Shown one piece after another: positions 26,530 to 35,856 of a stretch of 64,000 nucleotides of DNA. Both the position numbers and the translations under genes were made by a program. The stretch lies in assembly GCA_913055615.1 (NCBI GenBank), contig CAJXKK010000003.1, positions 92,603-156,602 on the forward strand. Direction: 5' to 3'. Each line of letters opens with the position of its first letter. Position 1 is the stretch's first letter. The notes under the pieces are model-generated. The model was not told where the DNA came from, did no database searches, and saw only the letters and a program-made list of their open reading frames with translations. This DNA comes from an uncultured Ectothiorhodospiraceae bacterium. GTDB taxonomy: Bacteria > Pseudomonadota > Gammaproteobacteria > XJ16 > Halofilaceae.

Positions 26530-26735
26530 CTCTCCCTCGCCAAGACATCGCGTAAGCCAGCGAACAAATAAAATGCAGCTCTCGCAGAGGCGCTGAGAGC
26601 GCAGAGAAACAGGAATAAGAAGGACGTGTGGCCTGCTGCTTGCTCAAAAGTGAGCGCTATTCCTTGTCTTTCTCCACGCTCTTCGCGCCTCTGCGAGAGT
26701 TCGCCTTTGACTTTCCTTCGCCTGCCGGCGAGCAC
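26530..26735. repeat. Family B inverted-repeat element B1
   Basis: Between the convergent DUF1566 and mutM genes. The main arms are CTCTCGCAGAGGCGCTGAGA (26579 onward) and its complement ending at about 26699; they are followed on the right by CGCCTTTGAC (to 26711). Outside them are weaker GGGGTTCTC/CGCC-type arms (about 26523-26545 and 26716-26738). The core box GAGCGCTATTCCTTG (26652-26666) is identical to one in B5. No ORF is present. Confidence 0.8.
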
Positions 26736-26812
26736 CCCTCAGTACACATTGCCCGCATGTGCGGGGTCAGATCGGGTCAGGCACGTTGATGTCCGTTCAC
26801 CGGGGTTACCGC

Positions 26813-27628
26813 TCAAGTCTGGCAATGCGGGCAATACACGGTCGCGCGCTGGCCGAGGCGGCGGGTGCGCAGGGTGTGGCCGCAGCGGCGGCAGGGCGCG
26901 CCGGCGCGGCCGTAGACGGCGAGCGATATGCGGAAGTAACCGGGCGCGCCCGTCGCGCTGGTGAAGTCGCGGAGCGTGGTCCCGCCCCGCTCGATCGCCT
27001 CCCCGAGGATCCGTTTGATCGCCTGGGCGAGCGCACGGTAGCGCGCCCGACCGACCCGCCCGGCCGCGCGGGCCGGGTGGATGCCCGCGTCGAACAGCGC
27101 CTCGGCGGCGTAGATGTTGCCGACGCCGACGACGATCCGGCCGTCCATGATGAAATCCTTCACCGATCTCCGCCGTCCGCGTGACCGTCCGTAGAGGTGA
27201 TCACCGTCGAAGGCCGGATCCAGCGGCTCTGGCCCGAGTCGTGCCAGTACCGCGGGGAGCGGCGCCTCGGCGTCGAACCAGAGCACCGAGCCGAAACGCC
27301 GTGGATCGCGCAGCCTGAGACATGCGTCGCCCTCGAACAGTATGTCCACATGGTCGTGAACGGCGGCGGGTGTGTCGGGAGACACGACCCGGAGGCTGCC
27401 GGACATCCCGAGGTGCAGCATGATGGTGCCCCGGTCCGTGCGCAGGAGCAGATATTTGGCGCGGCGATCCACCGCCGTCACGGTCGTATCCTTCAGCACG
27501 TCCAGCGCGGCGACCGGCACCGGCCAGCGCAGCCGTGGTTCACGCACCGTGACGCCACGGATCGCGCGGCCTTCGATGTGCGGCGCGATCCCGCGGCGGG
27601 TGGTCTCGACCTCCGGGAGTTCTGGCAT
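26813..27628 (-). CDS. mutM: Formamidopyrimidine-DNA glycosylase
   Basis: Excises 8-oxoguanine and Fapy lesions and nicks the strand. The 271 residues start [12 protein letters not shown], with Pro as the catalytic N-terminus after Met removal, and include the lysine of KYLLLRTD, the LGMSGSLRV loop and [12 protein letters not shown]. They end with a C4 zinc finger (CRRC and CPHC). It is the last gene of a minus-strand run that starts with the Gld-like ABC genes, 65 bases after the DUF4340 gene. Confidence 0.96.
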   Translation of the reverse strand: MPELPEVETTRRGIAPHIEGRAIRGVTVREPRLRWPVPVAALDVLKDTTVTAVDRRAKYLLLRTDRGTIMLHLGMSGSLRVVSPDTPAAVHDHVDILFEGDACLRLRDPRRFGSVLWFDAEAPLPAVLARLGPEPLDPAFDGDHLYGRSRGRRRSVKDFIMDGRIVVGVGNIYAAEALFDAGIHPARAAGRVGRARYRALAQAIKRILGEAIERGGTTLRDFTSATGAPGYFRISLAVYGRAGAPCRRCGHTLRTRRLGQRATVYCPHCQT

Positions 27629-27693
27629 GGGCTTGCAGGTGCTCCTGGTAGAAGGATCGCGCCTGGGCGCGGTCGGGGGGCTGCGGTCGGGGG

Positions 27694-28536
27694 TCAGGAC
27701 GACCCAGCGTCCGGGGCGTCGGGCGGCGGTGCCAGCAGGCGCTCCGCTTCCTCGGCGGCGATCTCGAGGCCATAGTCAGCGCCCGTTGCTACGAGGACCA
27801 GTGCCGGTTCACGGACTGTGATCCGAAACTCCGTGATCGCGCTATCCGTCGCGATCCGGATTCGTCCGAGATCGGCATCCGGCGGATCGAGTACGAATCC
27901 GTCGGCGCGGGCCGCGCGCCAGCGCGCCGCCCAGGCCTTTGCGTCACCGCTCCCGCGCGTGAGATCCCATGCATCGTCACCGGTCAATCGCGCCTCGGCC
28001 TTCGGGGTGGAGATCCGGCGGGGAGCGCTCCCTGCGCCCAGCACGCCCGGTGCCGCGAATCCCTCGAGCCCCAGTTTCATCAGGGGCCAGAACTGGTCGG
28101 GCAGCAGGCAGAACCGGTTACCGGCGCGGACATAGCGGCGCCCGTCGGCGGCGCGATCGCCGAATTCGACTGTCGTGTCGTCCGCCTCCATGCGCAGGCG
28201 CGGGTCATCCAGCCCGAAATCGGCGAGCTCGTGTTCGTCGACGGCGTAACAACCCCGTGCCGGTGCCGCGAGCACGGCCAGTGCGGTCACGACGCGCCCG
28301 TCGCTGGCCGCGCGCTCGATCGGCTCGGCGATGTGCCAGCCGTCGCGCCGCCGTTCCAGCCGCAGTGATTTGCGCTCGTCGCGCGGGAACGTCAAGGCAA
28401 GTGTGCGGATGTCGCCGGGCGCGAGTGCCGTCAGCGACGGCGGTCCGCTGTCGCGCTGCCCGGCGTACCACGCGGCGCCCGCGCCGGCGACGATGGCGAC
28501 GGCGAGGACCAGGTTCAGGGAGCGGCGCAGGCGCAC
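27694..28536 (-). CDS. DUF4340 protein of a Gld-like ABC system
   Basis: A 280-residue protein with one N-terminal membrane helix (about 6-25) and a large extracytoplasmic part containing repeated DUF4340-type beta units ([27 protein letters not shown]). Such genes usually follow gldG-like genes. The role is unknown; it is probably a periplasmic accessory of the ABC transporter. It ends in the Asp/Ser-rich tail DAPDAGSS. Confidence 0.78.
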   Translation of the reverse strand: MRLRRSLNLVLAVAIVAGAGAAWYAGQRDSGPPSLTALAPGDIRTLALTFPRDERKSLRLERRRDGWHIAEPIERAASDGRVVTALAVLAAPARGCYAVDEHELADFGLDDPRLRMEADDTTVEFGDRAADGRRYVRAGNRFCLLPDQFWPLMKLGLEGFAAPGVLGAGSAPRRISTPKAEARLTGDDAWDLTRGSGDAKAWAARWRAARADGFVLDPPDADLGRIRIATDSAITEFRITVREPALVLVATGADYGLEIAAEEAERLLAPPPDAPDAGSS

Positions 28537-28548
28537 GATCGGGGTCCC

Positions 28549-29916
28549 TCAGCGCCGCCGTCGGCGCCAGCCGATGAACACGCCGGTCGCGAGCAGGGCG
28601 AGGGGCAGCACGAGCAGCACGGCGAAGCCGAGCACGATCACGGCCGTGCGCGAGAGATCGACCCGCGTGTCGGGGGCCGTGTCGGGCGGGATGTCGATAT
28701 GGGCTCTGTCGCCCACCAGCCAGTTCACCAGGCGCATGCCGAGGTCGAGATTGACGCCGTTGCCGACATACGCGTCGGAGAGGAAGTCGCCGTCGCCGAT
28801 GACGGCGACACGCTGCCCGTCGGTGGGCTGCTCGTCGCCTTCTGCCGGCGGCCCGCGGCGAGCCGCCCAGCCGAGTGTGAGCGGGCCGCGGGTCTCGCCG
28901 GCATCGGCATCGAAATCGATCTCGCCCTCGATCGGCCCGGTCTCGGCCCAGCTCTGTTCGCGGGTGCGCAACAGGGCGGAGTGGTGCCAGCCGCCGGTAT
29001 CGAGGCTTTCCAGGGCGACCGCCTGCGGGAACAGCGACAACTGATCGAGCCCGTTGACGACCGGGTGGTCGCCGTAATCGCTGATCGCGGCGAAGTCCGG
29101 CGTGTCGGTGCCGAACAGCTGCGCCCCCGCGTCGACGACCACGCCGTCGTGGCGGCGGATGCCCACGTCCTCGGCGAGCCGGGCCAGACGCTCGCCGTTA
29201 TCCGGCTCGGTCAGCCACAGCAGATGGCCCCCGGTCTGGACGTACTGGCGGATGCGGGCGAGTTCGCCGGGCAGGTAGTCCGACTGCGGGCTGGCGATCA
29301 CCAGCAGATCGGTGTTGTCCGGGATGTGCGGCATCTGCGCCAGCTGCAGCGTCTGGACCTGGAAACCGCGCTCCTCCAGGCGGTCGCCGAAACGCCCGAG
29401 ATCGGCGTTGGCGTCGCCGTGTGGCTTGCGCTCGCCGTGCCCCTCGAGGAACACGACCCAGCGTTCGCCATCGCGCGCGAGTCGCGCCAGGGCGCTGGTG
29501 ATGCTCTGCTCGCTGATACGCTGCAGCCGTTCCTCACGGCCGCCATGGCGCACGATCAGTTCGCCCCCCTGGCGGATGCCCAGTTCCCGGGCCAGGGCGG
29601 GGTTGGTCTCCGGATTGACGAATTCGAGCTGCACCTCGACGCCGGCCCGGCGATAGCGCTCGACCAGGTCGCGGATACTGCGCCGAGTAACCGGCTCCGG
29701 TCCGATATAGACGGTCATCTCGACCGGGTCCTCTATCAGTTCGATGACCTCATGGCTCTTCGCCGTCAGCGTATTGCGCGCCGTCTGGGTCCAGTCGGCG
29801 GTATAGCGCCAGGTCTGCGCGAGCCACGCGAGGATGCCGACGAGCCCCAGCACGAGCGCGACGAACAGCAGATTCTGCAGGCGCAGGCGGCGGCGGTTGC
29901 GGCGGTCCAGGCGCAT
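28549..29916 (-). CDS. GldG-like ABC transporter auxiliary protein
   Basis: A 455-residue protein with an N-terminal helix (about 12-32), a large periplasmic domain of the GldG/ABC_transp_aux type (VFLEGHGERKPHGD, LLVIASPQSDYLPGELARI, the helix-loop GGHLLWLTEPDN) and a C-terminal helix (about 425-447). In Bacteroidetes, GldG works with GldA and GldF; in gammaproteobacteria the homologous set has no proven function. It lies 12 bases from the permease gene. Confidence 0.83.
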   Translation of the reverse strand: MRLDRRNRRRLRLQNLLFVALVLGLVGILAWLAQTWRYTADWTQTARNTLTAKSHEVIELIEDPVEMTVYIGPEPVTRRSIRDLVERYRRAGVEVQLEFVNPETNPALARELGIRQGGELIVRHGGREERLQRISEQSITSALARLARDGERWVVFLEGHGERKPHGDANADLGRFGDRLEERGFQVQTLQLAQMPHIPDNTDLLVIASPQSDYLPGELARIRQYVQTGGHLLWLTEPDNGERLARLAEDVGIRRHDGVVVDAGAQLFGTDTPDFAAISDYGDHPVVNGLDQLSLFPQAVALESLDTGGWHHSALLRTREQSWAETGPIEGEIDFDADAGETRGPLTLGWAARRGPPAEGDEQPTDGQRVAVIGDGDFLSDAYVGNGVNLDLGMRLVNWLVGDRAHIDIPPDTAPDTRVDLSRTAVIVLGFAVLLVLPLALLATGVFIGWRRRRR

Positions 29917-29928
29917 CGATACCCCCGC

Positions 29929-30687
29929 TCAGCCCTGCAGGCGGTCGTTATCGAGCCGGCGGACCGCGAGGGTCACGAACAGCCCGGCGAAGAGGACGAA
30001 GAACACGGCGGCGGCGCTGTCGAACAGCCCCGTCAGGAACGGATCCAGGTGGGTCGCCGGCGCCGGCCAGCCAAGCAGTCCAGACCATGGAGAACCGAGT
30101 GTGCCCCCCCATTCGCCCAGCAGCAGCAGGGCGAGGAGGATCCCGAGCGTAGCCGTCGCCGCGATGGTCGGTTCGCGCGTGAGGGTCGACAGCCACAGCC
30201 CCAGGGCGCCCGCGCCGGTGACGAACAGGAAGTGCCCGGTGATCGCGAGCGCCAGCGCCCCGCCGTCGAGATCGGTGAACAGGGTCAGCGAGAGCGGCAT
30301 CAGCGCCGTCAGTGCCACCATGGCCAGCAGGATGCCGAGCAGGCCCAGGAACTTGCCGAGGATGATCTCCAGCGTCGAGACCGGCGCGCCCAGCAGCAGT
30401 GGCAGGGTGCCCTGGCGGCGCTCGCCGGCGATCAGTTGCATGGTCAACAGCGGAATGGCGAACAAGTGGATCATCGCCGCCGCCCCGTACAGGCGCGGCG
30501 CCAGAAAGGCCGTCACGCCCGGCCCGCCGCCGGACCCGATCAGCTTCGGCTGCACCTGGAGGTAGCTCTCGAGGTGGAGCAGGAAGATGAATCCAGTCAC
30601 CAGCTGCGCGCCCGCGAGGACCACCCAGGCGGTCGGCGAGCGGAACAGCCCCGCGAGTTCACGACCGGCGATCGTGAGGATCGTCAT
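29929..30687 (-). CDS. ABC-2 type permease (GldF-like)
   Basis: A 252-residue membrane protein with six predicted helices, starting with the cytoplasmic MTILTIAGRELAGLFRSPTAW segment (split after FRS), typical of GldF permeases. It includes LIAGERRQGTLPLLLGAPVS, an ABC-2 signature near the ATPase contact. The start overlaps the ATPase gene by four bases. Substrate unknown. Confidence 0.88.
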   Translation of the reverse strand: MTILTIAGRELAGLFRSPTAWVVLAGAQLVTGFIFLLHLESYLQVQPKLIGSGGGPGVTAFLAPRLYGAAAMIHLFAIPLLTMQLIAGERRQGTLPLLLGAPVSTLEIILGKFLGLLGILLAMVALTALMPLSLTLFTDLDGGALALAITGHFLFVTGAGALGLWLSTLTREPTIAATATLGILLALLLLGEWGGTLGSPWSGLLGWPAPATHLDPFLTGLFDSAAAVFFVLFAGLFVTLAVRRLDNDRLQG

Positions 30688-31631
30688 GCGCTTGCCTCCG
30701 CCGTGTCCGCGGTCGTGAGTTCGACGAACAGCTGCTCCAGCGAAGCCCGGTCCGGCGTCATCTCGAGCAGGCCCCAGCCGGCGTGCACGGCGGCCTCGGC
30801 GACCCGCTCCGGTACGTCGCGCGTCGGGTCGAGGGTCAGCCGCAGGCGTCCCGGGGCGAGGTGCTCGACGCCGGTTATGCCCTCGATCGCATGCAGCTCG
30901 CTGTCGACCGGTGCCCGGCGCAGTGTGACCGTGATCCTGTCGACGGCCGTGTCGTCGGTGAACGCGCTCATGGGGCCGCCGTGCAGGATGCGCCCGTGAT
31001 GCATGATCGCGACCCGCGAGCACAGCGCCTGCACCTCCGGCAGGATGTGGGTTGACAGGATGATGCCGTGCTCGCGGCCGAGGTCGGCGATGAGGCCGCG
31101 GATGGCGCGGATCTGGATCGGGTCGAGTCCGACCGTGGGCTCGTCGAGGACGATAGCGGCGGGGTCATGCACGATCGCCTGGGCGATCCCGACCCGCTGG
31201 CGGTAGCCCTTGGAGAGATTCCCGATCAGGCGGTGGGCGACGTCCTTGAGGCCGCACAGCGACATCACCCGGTCGCTGGCATCGCCGCGCCCCGCTCGTG
31301 GCACGCCATGCAGGGCGGCGGCGAAGGCGAGATACCCGCGCACGCTCATGTCCGGATACAGCGGCGGGTGCTCCGCCAGATAGCCGAGCGCGCGTTTGGC
31401 CGTGCGGGGCGATTCGAGCAGATCGACACCATCGATGGCGATGGCCCCGGCGGTCGGCGCGAGCACGCCGCAGAGCATGTCCATGGTGGAGGTCTTACCG
31501 GCGCCGTTCTGCCCGAGTAGACCGACGATCTCGCCGCGCTCAAGCCGCAGATCGACGTCGTCAACCGCGCGCAGTGCGCCGTAGTCCCGGCACAGGCCGG
31601 TGGCGTCAATCAGTGGCGTGGTCTCCGGCAT
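30684..31631 (-). CDS. ABC transporter ATPase (GldA-like)
   Basis: A 315-residue ATPase with Walker A GQNGAGKTST, signature LSKGYRQRVGIAQAI, Walker B IVLDEPTVGLDP and switch His STHIL. A C-terminal extension (about 225-315) is typical of drug-type and Gld-type ATPases. It is the first gene of the ATPase-permease-GldG-DUF4340-mutM run on the minus strand. Confidence 0.93.
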   Translation of the reverse strand: MPETTPLIDATGLCRDYGALRAVDDVDLRLERGEIVGLLGQNGAGKTSTMDMLCGVLAPTAGAIAIDGVDLLESPRTAKRALGYLAEHPPLYPDMSVRGYLAFAAALHGVPRAGRGDASDRVMSLCGLKDVAHRLIGNLSKGYRQRVGIAQAIVHDPAAIVLDEPTVGLDPIQIRAIRGLIADLGREHGIILSTHILPEVQALCSRVAIMHHGRILHGGPMSAFTDDTAVDRITVTLRRAPVDSELHAIEGITGVEHLAPGRLRLTLDPTRDVPERVAEAAVHAGWGLLEMTPDRASLEQLFVELTTADTAEASA

Positions 31632-31907
31632 CGACGGTCCAGCGGCGCGGCAGGACCGCGACGATAGACGCTCCGGGGTCGTGGCGGCAAGAGTCGGCGG
31701 CCTGTCCTGCGCCGCGGGGGTGTGATGTTGCGTGCCGCGATCGCGGGATCTTCACGACCTGCCGAGCAGGTCCTTCATCGTGAGGGGTTGTGGTCTGCAT
31801 GATATTATGCCAAATAGCCGTGCATGGGGAGCCGCCGCGCGGCCCACTCCCGGAATCCCGTATGTCCTGCTGCCCGGTGAAAACCCGTTTTCACCCGTGA
31901 GGTATCG

Positions 31908-33104
31908 ATGAACGAAACACTGCGTATTCTGGAATCCGGACTGCTCGATCTGTCCATTGCGGGCTACGTGGCGGTCGTGCTGGTGTTGACCCATATCACG
32001 ATCGTGGCGGTGACGATCTATCTGCATCGCTGCCAGGCCCATCGCTCGGTCGATCTGCATCCCGGCGTTGCGCACTTCTTCCGCTTCTGGCTGTGGCTGA
32101 CCACAGGCATGCGGACCATCGAGTGGGTCGCGATCCACCGCAAGCATCATGCGCACACGGAGACCGAAGAGGATCCGCACAGCCCGCACCAGGCCGGGAT
32201 CTGGAAGGTTCTGCTCGAGGGCGCGGAGCTGTACCGCGACGAGGCGAAGGATCAGGAGACGCTGGACAAGTACGGACACGGCACGCCGGACGACTGGATG
32301 GAGCGCAACGTCTATGCGCGCTTCGAGACCGGCGGCATCGTATTGATGGGCGTGCTCGCGCTCGCGCTGTTCGGCGTGCTCGGCATGACCGTCTGGGCGA
32401 TCCAGATGATGTGGATCCCGCTGTGGGCCGCGGGCGTCATCAACGGGCTCGGTCATTACCTCGGTTACCGCAATTTCGAGTCGGCCGACGGCTCCACCAA
32501 CCTCACGCCACTCGGGGTCCTGATCGGCGGCGAGGAGATGCACAACAACCACCACGCCTTCCCGAGCTCGGCGAAGTTCTCGCAGCGCTGGTACGAGTTC
32601 GACATCGGCTGGTTCTATCTGCGCATCCTGTCCGCGCTCGGGCTGGCGAAGATCAAGCGGGTCGCGCCCAGCCCCACGGTCGACCCGGCCAAAACGACGA
32701 TCGACTTCGAGACGGTCAAGGCCGTCGTGATCGCCCGCATGCACGTCATGCGCACGTATGCCCGGAGCGTGACCGTGCCGGTCCTGAAGGCCGAACTCGA
32801 GCGCGTGGACGACGGCACGCGTGCGTTGCTCAAACGCGCCAAAGGCGCCCTGATCCGCGACGAGTCACGCATGGACGCGCAGTCGAAGGCACGCCGCGAT
32901 CGGGCACTGAGCGCCAATGAGCGTCTGCACACGGTCTACGAATACCGCCGCCGCCTGCAGGAGCTTTTCGCCTCCAGGCGCGTGACCCAGGAACAGCTGG
33001 TGCAGTCGCTGCAGGCCTGGTGCGCGAGCGCGGAACAGACCGGCATCCAGGCACTGGAAGACTTCGCCTCGCATCTGCGCGGTTACCGGTTGAAGACCGA
33101 CTGA
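31908..33104 (+). CDS. Membrane fatty acid desaturase
   Basis: A diiron desaturase of 398 residues, probably acting on acyl-CoA or phospholipid acyl chains. All three histidine boxes are present: HRCQAHR, HRKHHAH and HNNHH. Four hydrophobic stretches lie in the first 210 residues. The C-terminal part (about 250-398) is charged, helical and not typical of short desaturases; it resembles the extended gammaproteobacterial DesA/DesB type. It ends at a small duplicated AAGACCGACTGA before element B2. Confidence 0.9.
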   Translation: MNETLRILESGLLDLSIAGYVAVVLVLTHITIVAVTIYLHRCQAHRSVDLHPGVAHFFRFWLWLTTGMRTIEWVAIHRKHHAHTETEEDPHSPHQAGIWKVLLEGAELYRDEAKDQETLDKYGHGTPDDWMERNVYARFETGGIVLMGVLALALFGVLGMTVWAIQMMWIPLWAAGVINGLGHYLGYRNFESADGSTNLTPLGVLIGGEEMHNNHHAFPSSAKFSQRWYEFDIGWFYLRILSALGLAKIKRVAPSPTVDPAKTTIDFETVKAVVIARMHVMRTYARSVTVPVLKAELERVDDGTRALLKRAKGALIRDESRMDAQSKARRDRALSANERLHTVYEYRRRLQELFASRRVTQEQLVQSLQAWCASAEQTGIQALEDFASHLRGYRLKTD

Positions 33105-33142
33105 CTAAGACCGACTGACGTCGGGTGCGCGACCGGCGCTTT

Positions 33143-33326
33143 GAAGTCAAAGGCGGCCTCTCGCTGAGCCGCAGAGAACGCGGAGAAAGGCGATGAATGG
33201 GGTGGCAAGGCGCCACCACGAATCCTTGGACGCAGCGGCTTCGACACCTGCCCTCACCTCGAGAGGGTTTTACCTTCTTTACTCTCGGCGCTCTCCACGG
33301 CTCTGCGAGAGGCCGCCTTTGACTTT
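33143..33326. repeat. Family B inverted-repeat element B2
   Basis: Between the convergent desaturase and GT4 genes. A perfect 19-bp inverted pair GTCAAAGGCGGCCTCTCGC (33146-33164 and 33305-33323) continues inward as GCAGAGAACGCGGAGAAAGG against CTCTCCACGGCTCTGC. The core is about 80 bp. The GTCAAAGGCG shell also appears in A3, B1 and B4. Confidence 0.87.
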
Positions 33327-33364
33327 CGGTGTTCAGGCTTCAGGTTCACACAGCGAGGACCCGA

Positions 33365-34405
33365 TCAGCTCTCGGCAGGCGCGTTGGCTGTGCGAGCCAA
33401 AATCGCGCCGTTGACGGGTACGGTGTGTTCGAGAAAGAAGCGTGCGGTGGCCCGCCAGTCGTTGGCCCGGGCCTGGGCGATGCAGTCGGCTTCATCGAGA
33501 TCGAGGCAGTTGCGCGCGGCGCGGGCCAGATCCTCGTCGAGGTAACCGGTGATGCCCTGCTGCACCACATCGATCGGCCCTGTCACCGGATACGCGGCGA
33601 CCGGGGTTCCGCAGGCCATCGCCTCCAGCATCACCACGCCATAGGTATCCGTCCGCGACGGGAAGACGAAGACGTCGGCGCTGGCGAACCAGGCGGCGAG
33701 TCCGGCGCCGTGGCGATAGCCGGGGAATACCGCATCCGGCCAGGCGTTTTGCAGGCGCTGGCGGTCCGGGCCGTCGCCGACCACGACCTTCGTTCCCGGG
33801 GCGTCCATGGCGAGGAACGCCTCGATGTTCTTCTCGCGCGAAACGCGCCCTACGAACAGATGAATCGGGCCCTCCAGGTCGGTGTCGAATGCCGCATCCG
33901 GCGAGAATACGCGGGTGTCGACGCCGCGATTCCAGACCACGAGGTGGTCGAAACCGCGGCCAGCGAGTTCGCGCGCCATACCGGCCGTGGGCACCAGCGT
34001 GGCAGCGGCGTCTCGGTGGAAGCGCCGCAGCAGTGCATAGCCCCAGGACAGCGGTATGAACGGCAGGCGCGCCTGGACGTATTCCGGGAAGCGGGTATGG
34101 AAGGAAGTCGTGTGCGCCCAGCGGCGGCGGCGCAGATGGCGTATGGCCGCGTGCCCCAGCGGTCCCTCGGTCACGACGTGCACGCGATCAGGGGCGAACC
34201 GGTCGAGGCGGCGCCGCAGTGCCCGGGTGGCGAGCGCGAGCCGGATCTCCGGGTAGCCGGGACAGGGTAGGGTGCGGAAGTCGCGCGGTTCGATCACGTC
34301 CACGCTGTGGCCCTCACCGCGCAGCCATTCAATGACCGCGGCCAGGGTGGTGACCACACCGTTGACCTGGGGGTACCACGCGTCGGTGACGATGCTGAGC
34401 CTCAT
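33365..34405 (-). CDS. Glycosyltransferase family 4 protein
   Basis: A GT4 (GT-B fold) enzyme of 346 residues. RLSIVTDAWYPQVNGVVTTL is the typical N-terminus, followed by HVVTEGPLG. The C-terminal domain has LFVGRVSREKNIEAFLAM, VVGDGP and the ADVFVFPSRTDTYGVVMLEAMACGTPV donor site (split at SRTD). Related enzymes mannosylate lipids or diacylglycerol. The start overlaps the LpxH-like gene (4 bases), so the two probably act on the same lipid; this is inference. Confidence 0.87.
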   Translation of the reverse strand: MRLSIVTDAWYPQVNGVVTTLAAVIEWLRGEGHSVDVIEPRDFRTLPCPGYPEIRLALATRALRRRLDRFAPDRVHVVTEGPLGHAAIRHLRRRRWAHTTSFHTRFPEYVQARLPFIPLSWGYALLRRFHRDAAATLVPTAGMARELAGRGFDHLVVWNRGVDTRVFSPDAAFDTDLEGPIHLFVGRVSREKNIEAFLAMDAPGTKVVVGDGPDRQRLQNAWPDAVFPGYRHGAGLAAWFASADVFVFPSRTDTYGVVMLEAMACGTPVAAYPVTGPIDVVQQGITGYLDEDLARAARNCLDLDEADCIAQARANDWRATARFFLEHTVPVNGAILARTANAPAES

Positions 34406-35286
34406 TCCCCGATGGCACCGGCATCGCGATCGGTCGCGTGGTCGACCTGCATCCATTGCCGGAGTTCGATGCGGCCATCGAAATGCTCGACCAGCGCGGT
34501 GCACGATTCCACCCAGTCGCCGCAGTTGTGGTAGGTAATGTCCTGGACCTCGCGGATCTCGGCGTGGTGGATGTGCCCGCAGACCACGCCGCGGAAACCG
34601 CGCCGGCGGCAGTCCCAGGCGACCGCGTTCTCGAACTCGAAGATGAAGTTCACCGCGCCCTTCACCTTCTGTTTGACCTGCGCGGACAGCGACCAGTACC
34701 CGTAGCCGAAGCGCTCGCGGAAGCGGTTGAACCAGCGGTTGAGGACCAGCAGCAGGGCATAGCCCCGGTCGCCGAGGAAGGCGAGCCAGCGGTGGGCCTG
34801 GACGACGCCGTCGTACTGATCGCCGTGGATCACCAGCAGCCGTCGGCCATCGGCGGTGCGGTGTTCGGCCTCATCGCGCACCGAGATGTTGCCGAGTTCG
34901 AGATCGGTGTACCGGCGCAGGAACTCGTCATGGTTGCCCGTCACGACCACGATCCGGGTGCCGCGTTTGGCCTTGGTCAGGACGCGGCGGATCACGTTGG
35001 TGTGCGATTGCGGCCAATAGATCCGGGATTGCAGGCGCCAGCCATCGACGATATCCCCGACCAGGTACAGGGTGTCGCAGTCGTGGTGCTTGAGAAACGC
35101 GATCAGCGACTCGGCCCGGCACCCCTTCGTGCCCAGGTGGAGGTCGGAAAGCCAGATAGTGCGTACCCGCTCACGCCCGCTGCCGGTATCGGTCGAGTCG
35201 GTGGATTCCGTACCGCGCGTTGATCCACGGGTGGAGTCTGATGCCAGAAAGGATTCCCGCAGGAGCGTGTCAGGCGTGCTGTTCAT
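34402..35286 (-). CDS. LpxH-like metallophosphoesterase
   Basis: A calcineurin-type phosphoesterase of 294 residues, annotated in the family as UDP-2,3-diacylglucosamine diphosphatase-like. Metal-site motifs: SDLHLG, GDIVDGW, GNHDE, HGDQYD and GHIHH. It is longer than canonical LpxH (about 240), and its Ser/Thr/Asp-rich N-terminus of about 40 residues may include a start chosen too early. Paired with a GT4 gene, it may belong to a lipid-sugar pathway rather than core lipid A synthesis. Confidence 0.82.
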   Translation of the reverse strand: MNSTPDTLLRESFLASDSTRGSTRGTESTDSTDTGSGRERVRTIWLSDLHLGTKGCRAESLIAFLKHHDCDTLYLVGDIVDGWRLQSRIYWPQSHTNVIRRVLTKAKRGTRIVVVTGNHDEFLRRYTDLELGNISVRDEAEHRTADGRRLLVIHGDQYDGVVQAHRWLAFLGDRGYALLLVLNRWFNRFRERFGYGYWSLSAQVKQKVKGAVNFIFEFENAVAWDCRRRGFRGVVCGHIHHAEIREVQDITYHNCGDWVESCTALVEHFDGRIELRQWMQVDHATDRDAGAIGE

Positions 35287-35445
35287 GTGATGCAGGGGAA
35301 CAGCCGGGCTTGAAGTGTCGGTGACACCCGCGTGAACTTTCCGTGACCAATGCGGTCACAGCGATTACGCAGGGATGTCGCAGCGGATAAACGCGGCGTC
35401 GTCCCTGAAACGCGCGAACGGGCGCCAACGGCGTAACGTTCCATG

Positions 35446-35621
35446 ATCGACGGTGCCCGCGCCGAGGCGCGGGAAAAGGGAATCCGGAAGGCTCCATGGA
35501 GCCGTGCCGGAGCTGCCCCCGCAACTGTATGCGGTGAGTTTCCCGTTCATAGGCCACTGGGATTGCCCCGGGAAGGCGGACGGCAAACGATGACCCGAGA
35601 GCCAGGAAACCTGCCGTCGAT
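35446..35621 (+). promoter_or_regulatory. Cobalamin riboswitch
   Basis: A complete B12 aptamer. P1 pairs ATCGACGG (35446-35453) with CCGTCGAT (35614-35621). The conserved cores are seen in order: GGTGCCCGC, GGGAATCCGG, the GCTGCCCCCGCAACTGT box, GCCACTGG, GGGAAGGCGG and GAGAGCCAGGAAACCTGCC. Downstream hairpins at 35624-35643 and 35722-35744 may be the expression platform. The leader runs 235 bases to the DmdA-like start. Confidence 0.95.
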
Positions 35622-35721
35622 GAGGGATATCCGATCGGGTATCCGGCAGTGCAAGTCCGAGCGGGCGGGGTGTCCCGGCGGCGGCTGCGCAGCGTGAAGC
35701 GGCGGTCGGCCTGGCGGGCCG

Positions 35722-35744
35722 CGAAACGGCGCTTATCCGTTTCG
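35722..35744 (+). other. Hairpin downstream of the riboswitch
   Basis: A perfect 8-bp stem (CGAAACGG 35722-35729 with CCGTTTCG 35737-35744) around a 7-base loop, without a T-run. It could be part of the riboswitch expression platform, though its role is not proven. Confidence 0.4.
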
Positions 35745-35856
35745 TCGGCGTGACCAACGGGTCGGTCCGTTTACCCTTTTCGCGTCTGCGCTGTTCGACC
35801 CTTCTCTCCCGCAGCCCGCATCCGGGTAACAGGCAACGGGCGAGGAGTCCTGCATC

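Noticed and set aside
28699..30999. Very long open frame opposite the Gld-like ABC genes
   Set aside because: It lies wholly antisense to GldG-like and permease genes with clear motifs; high GC leaves such frames open by chance.
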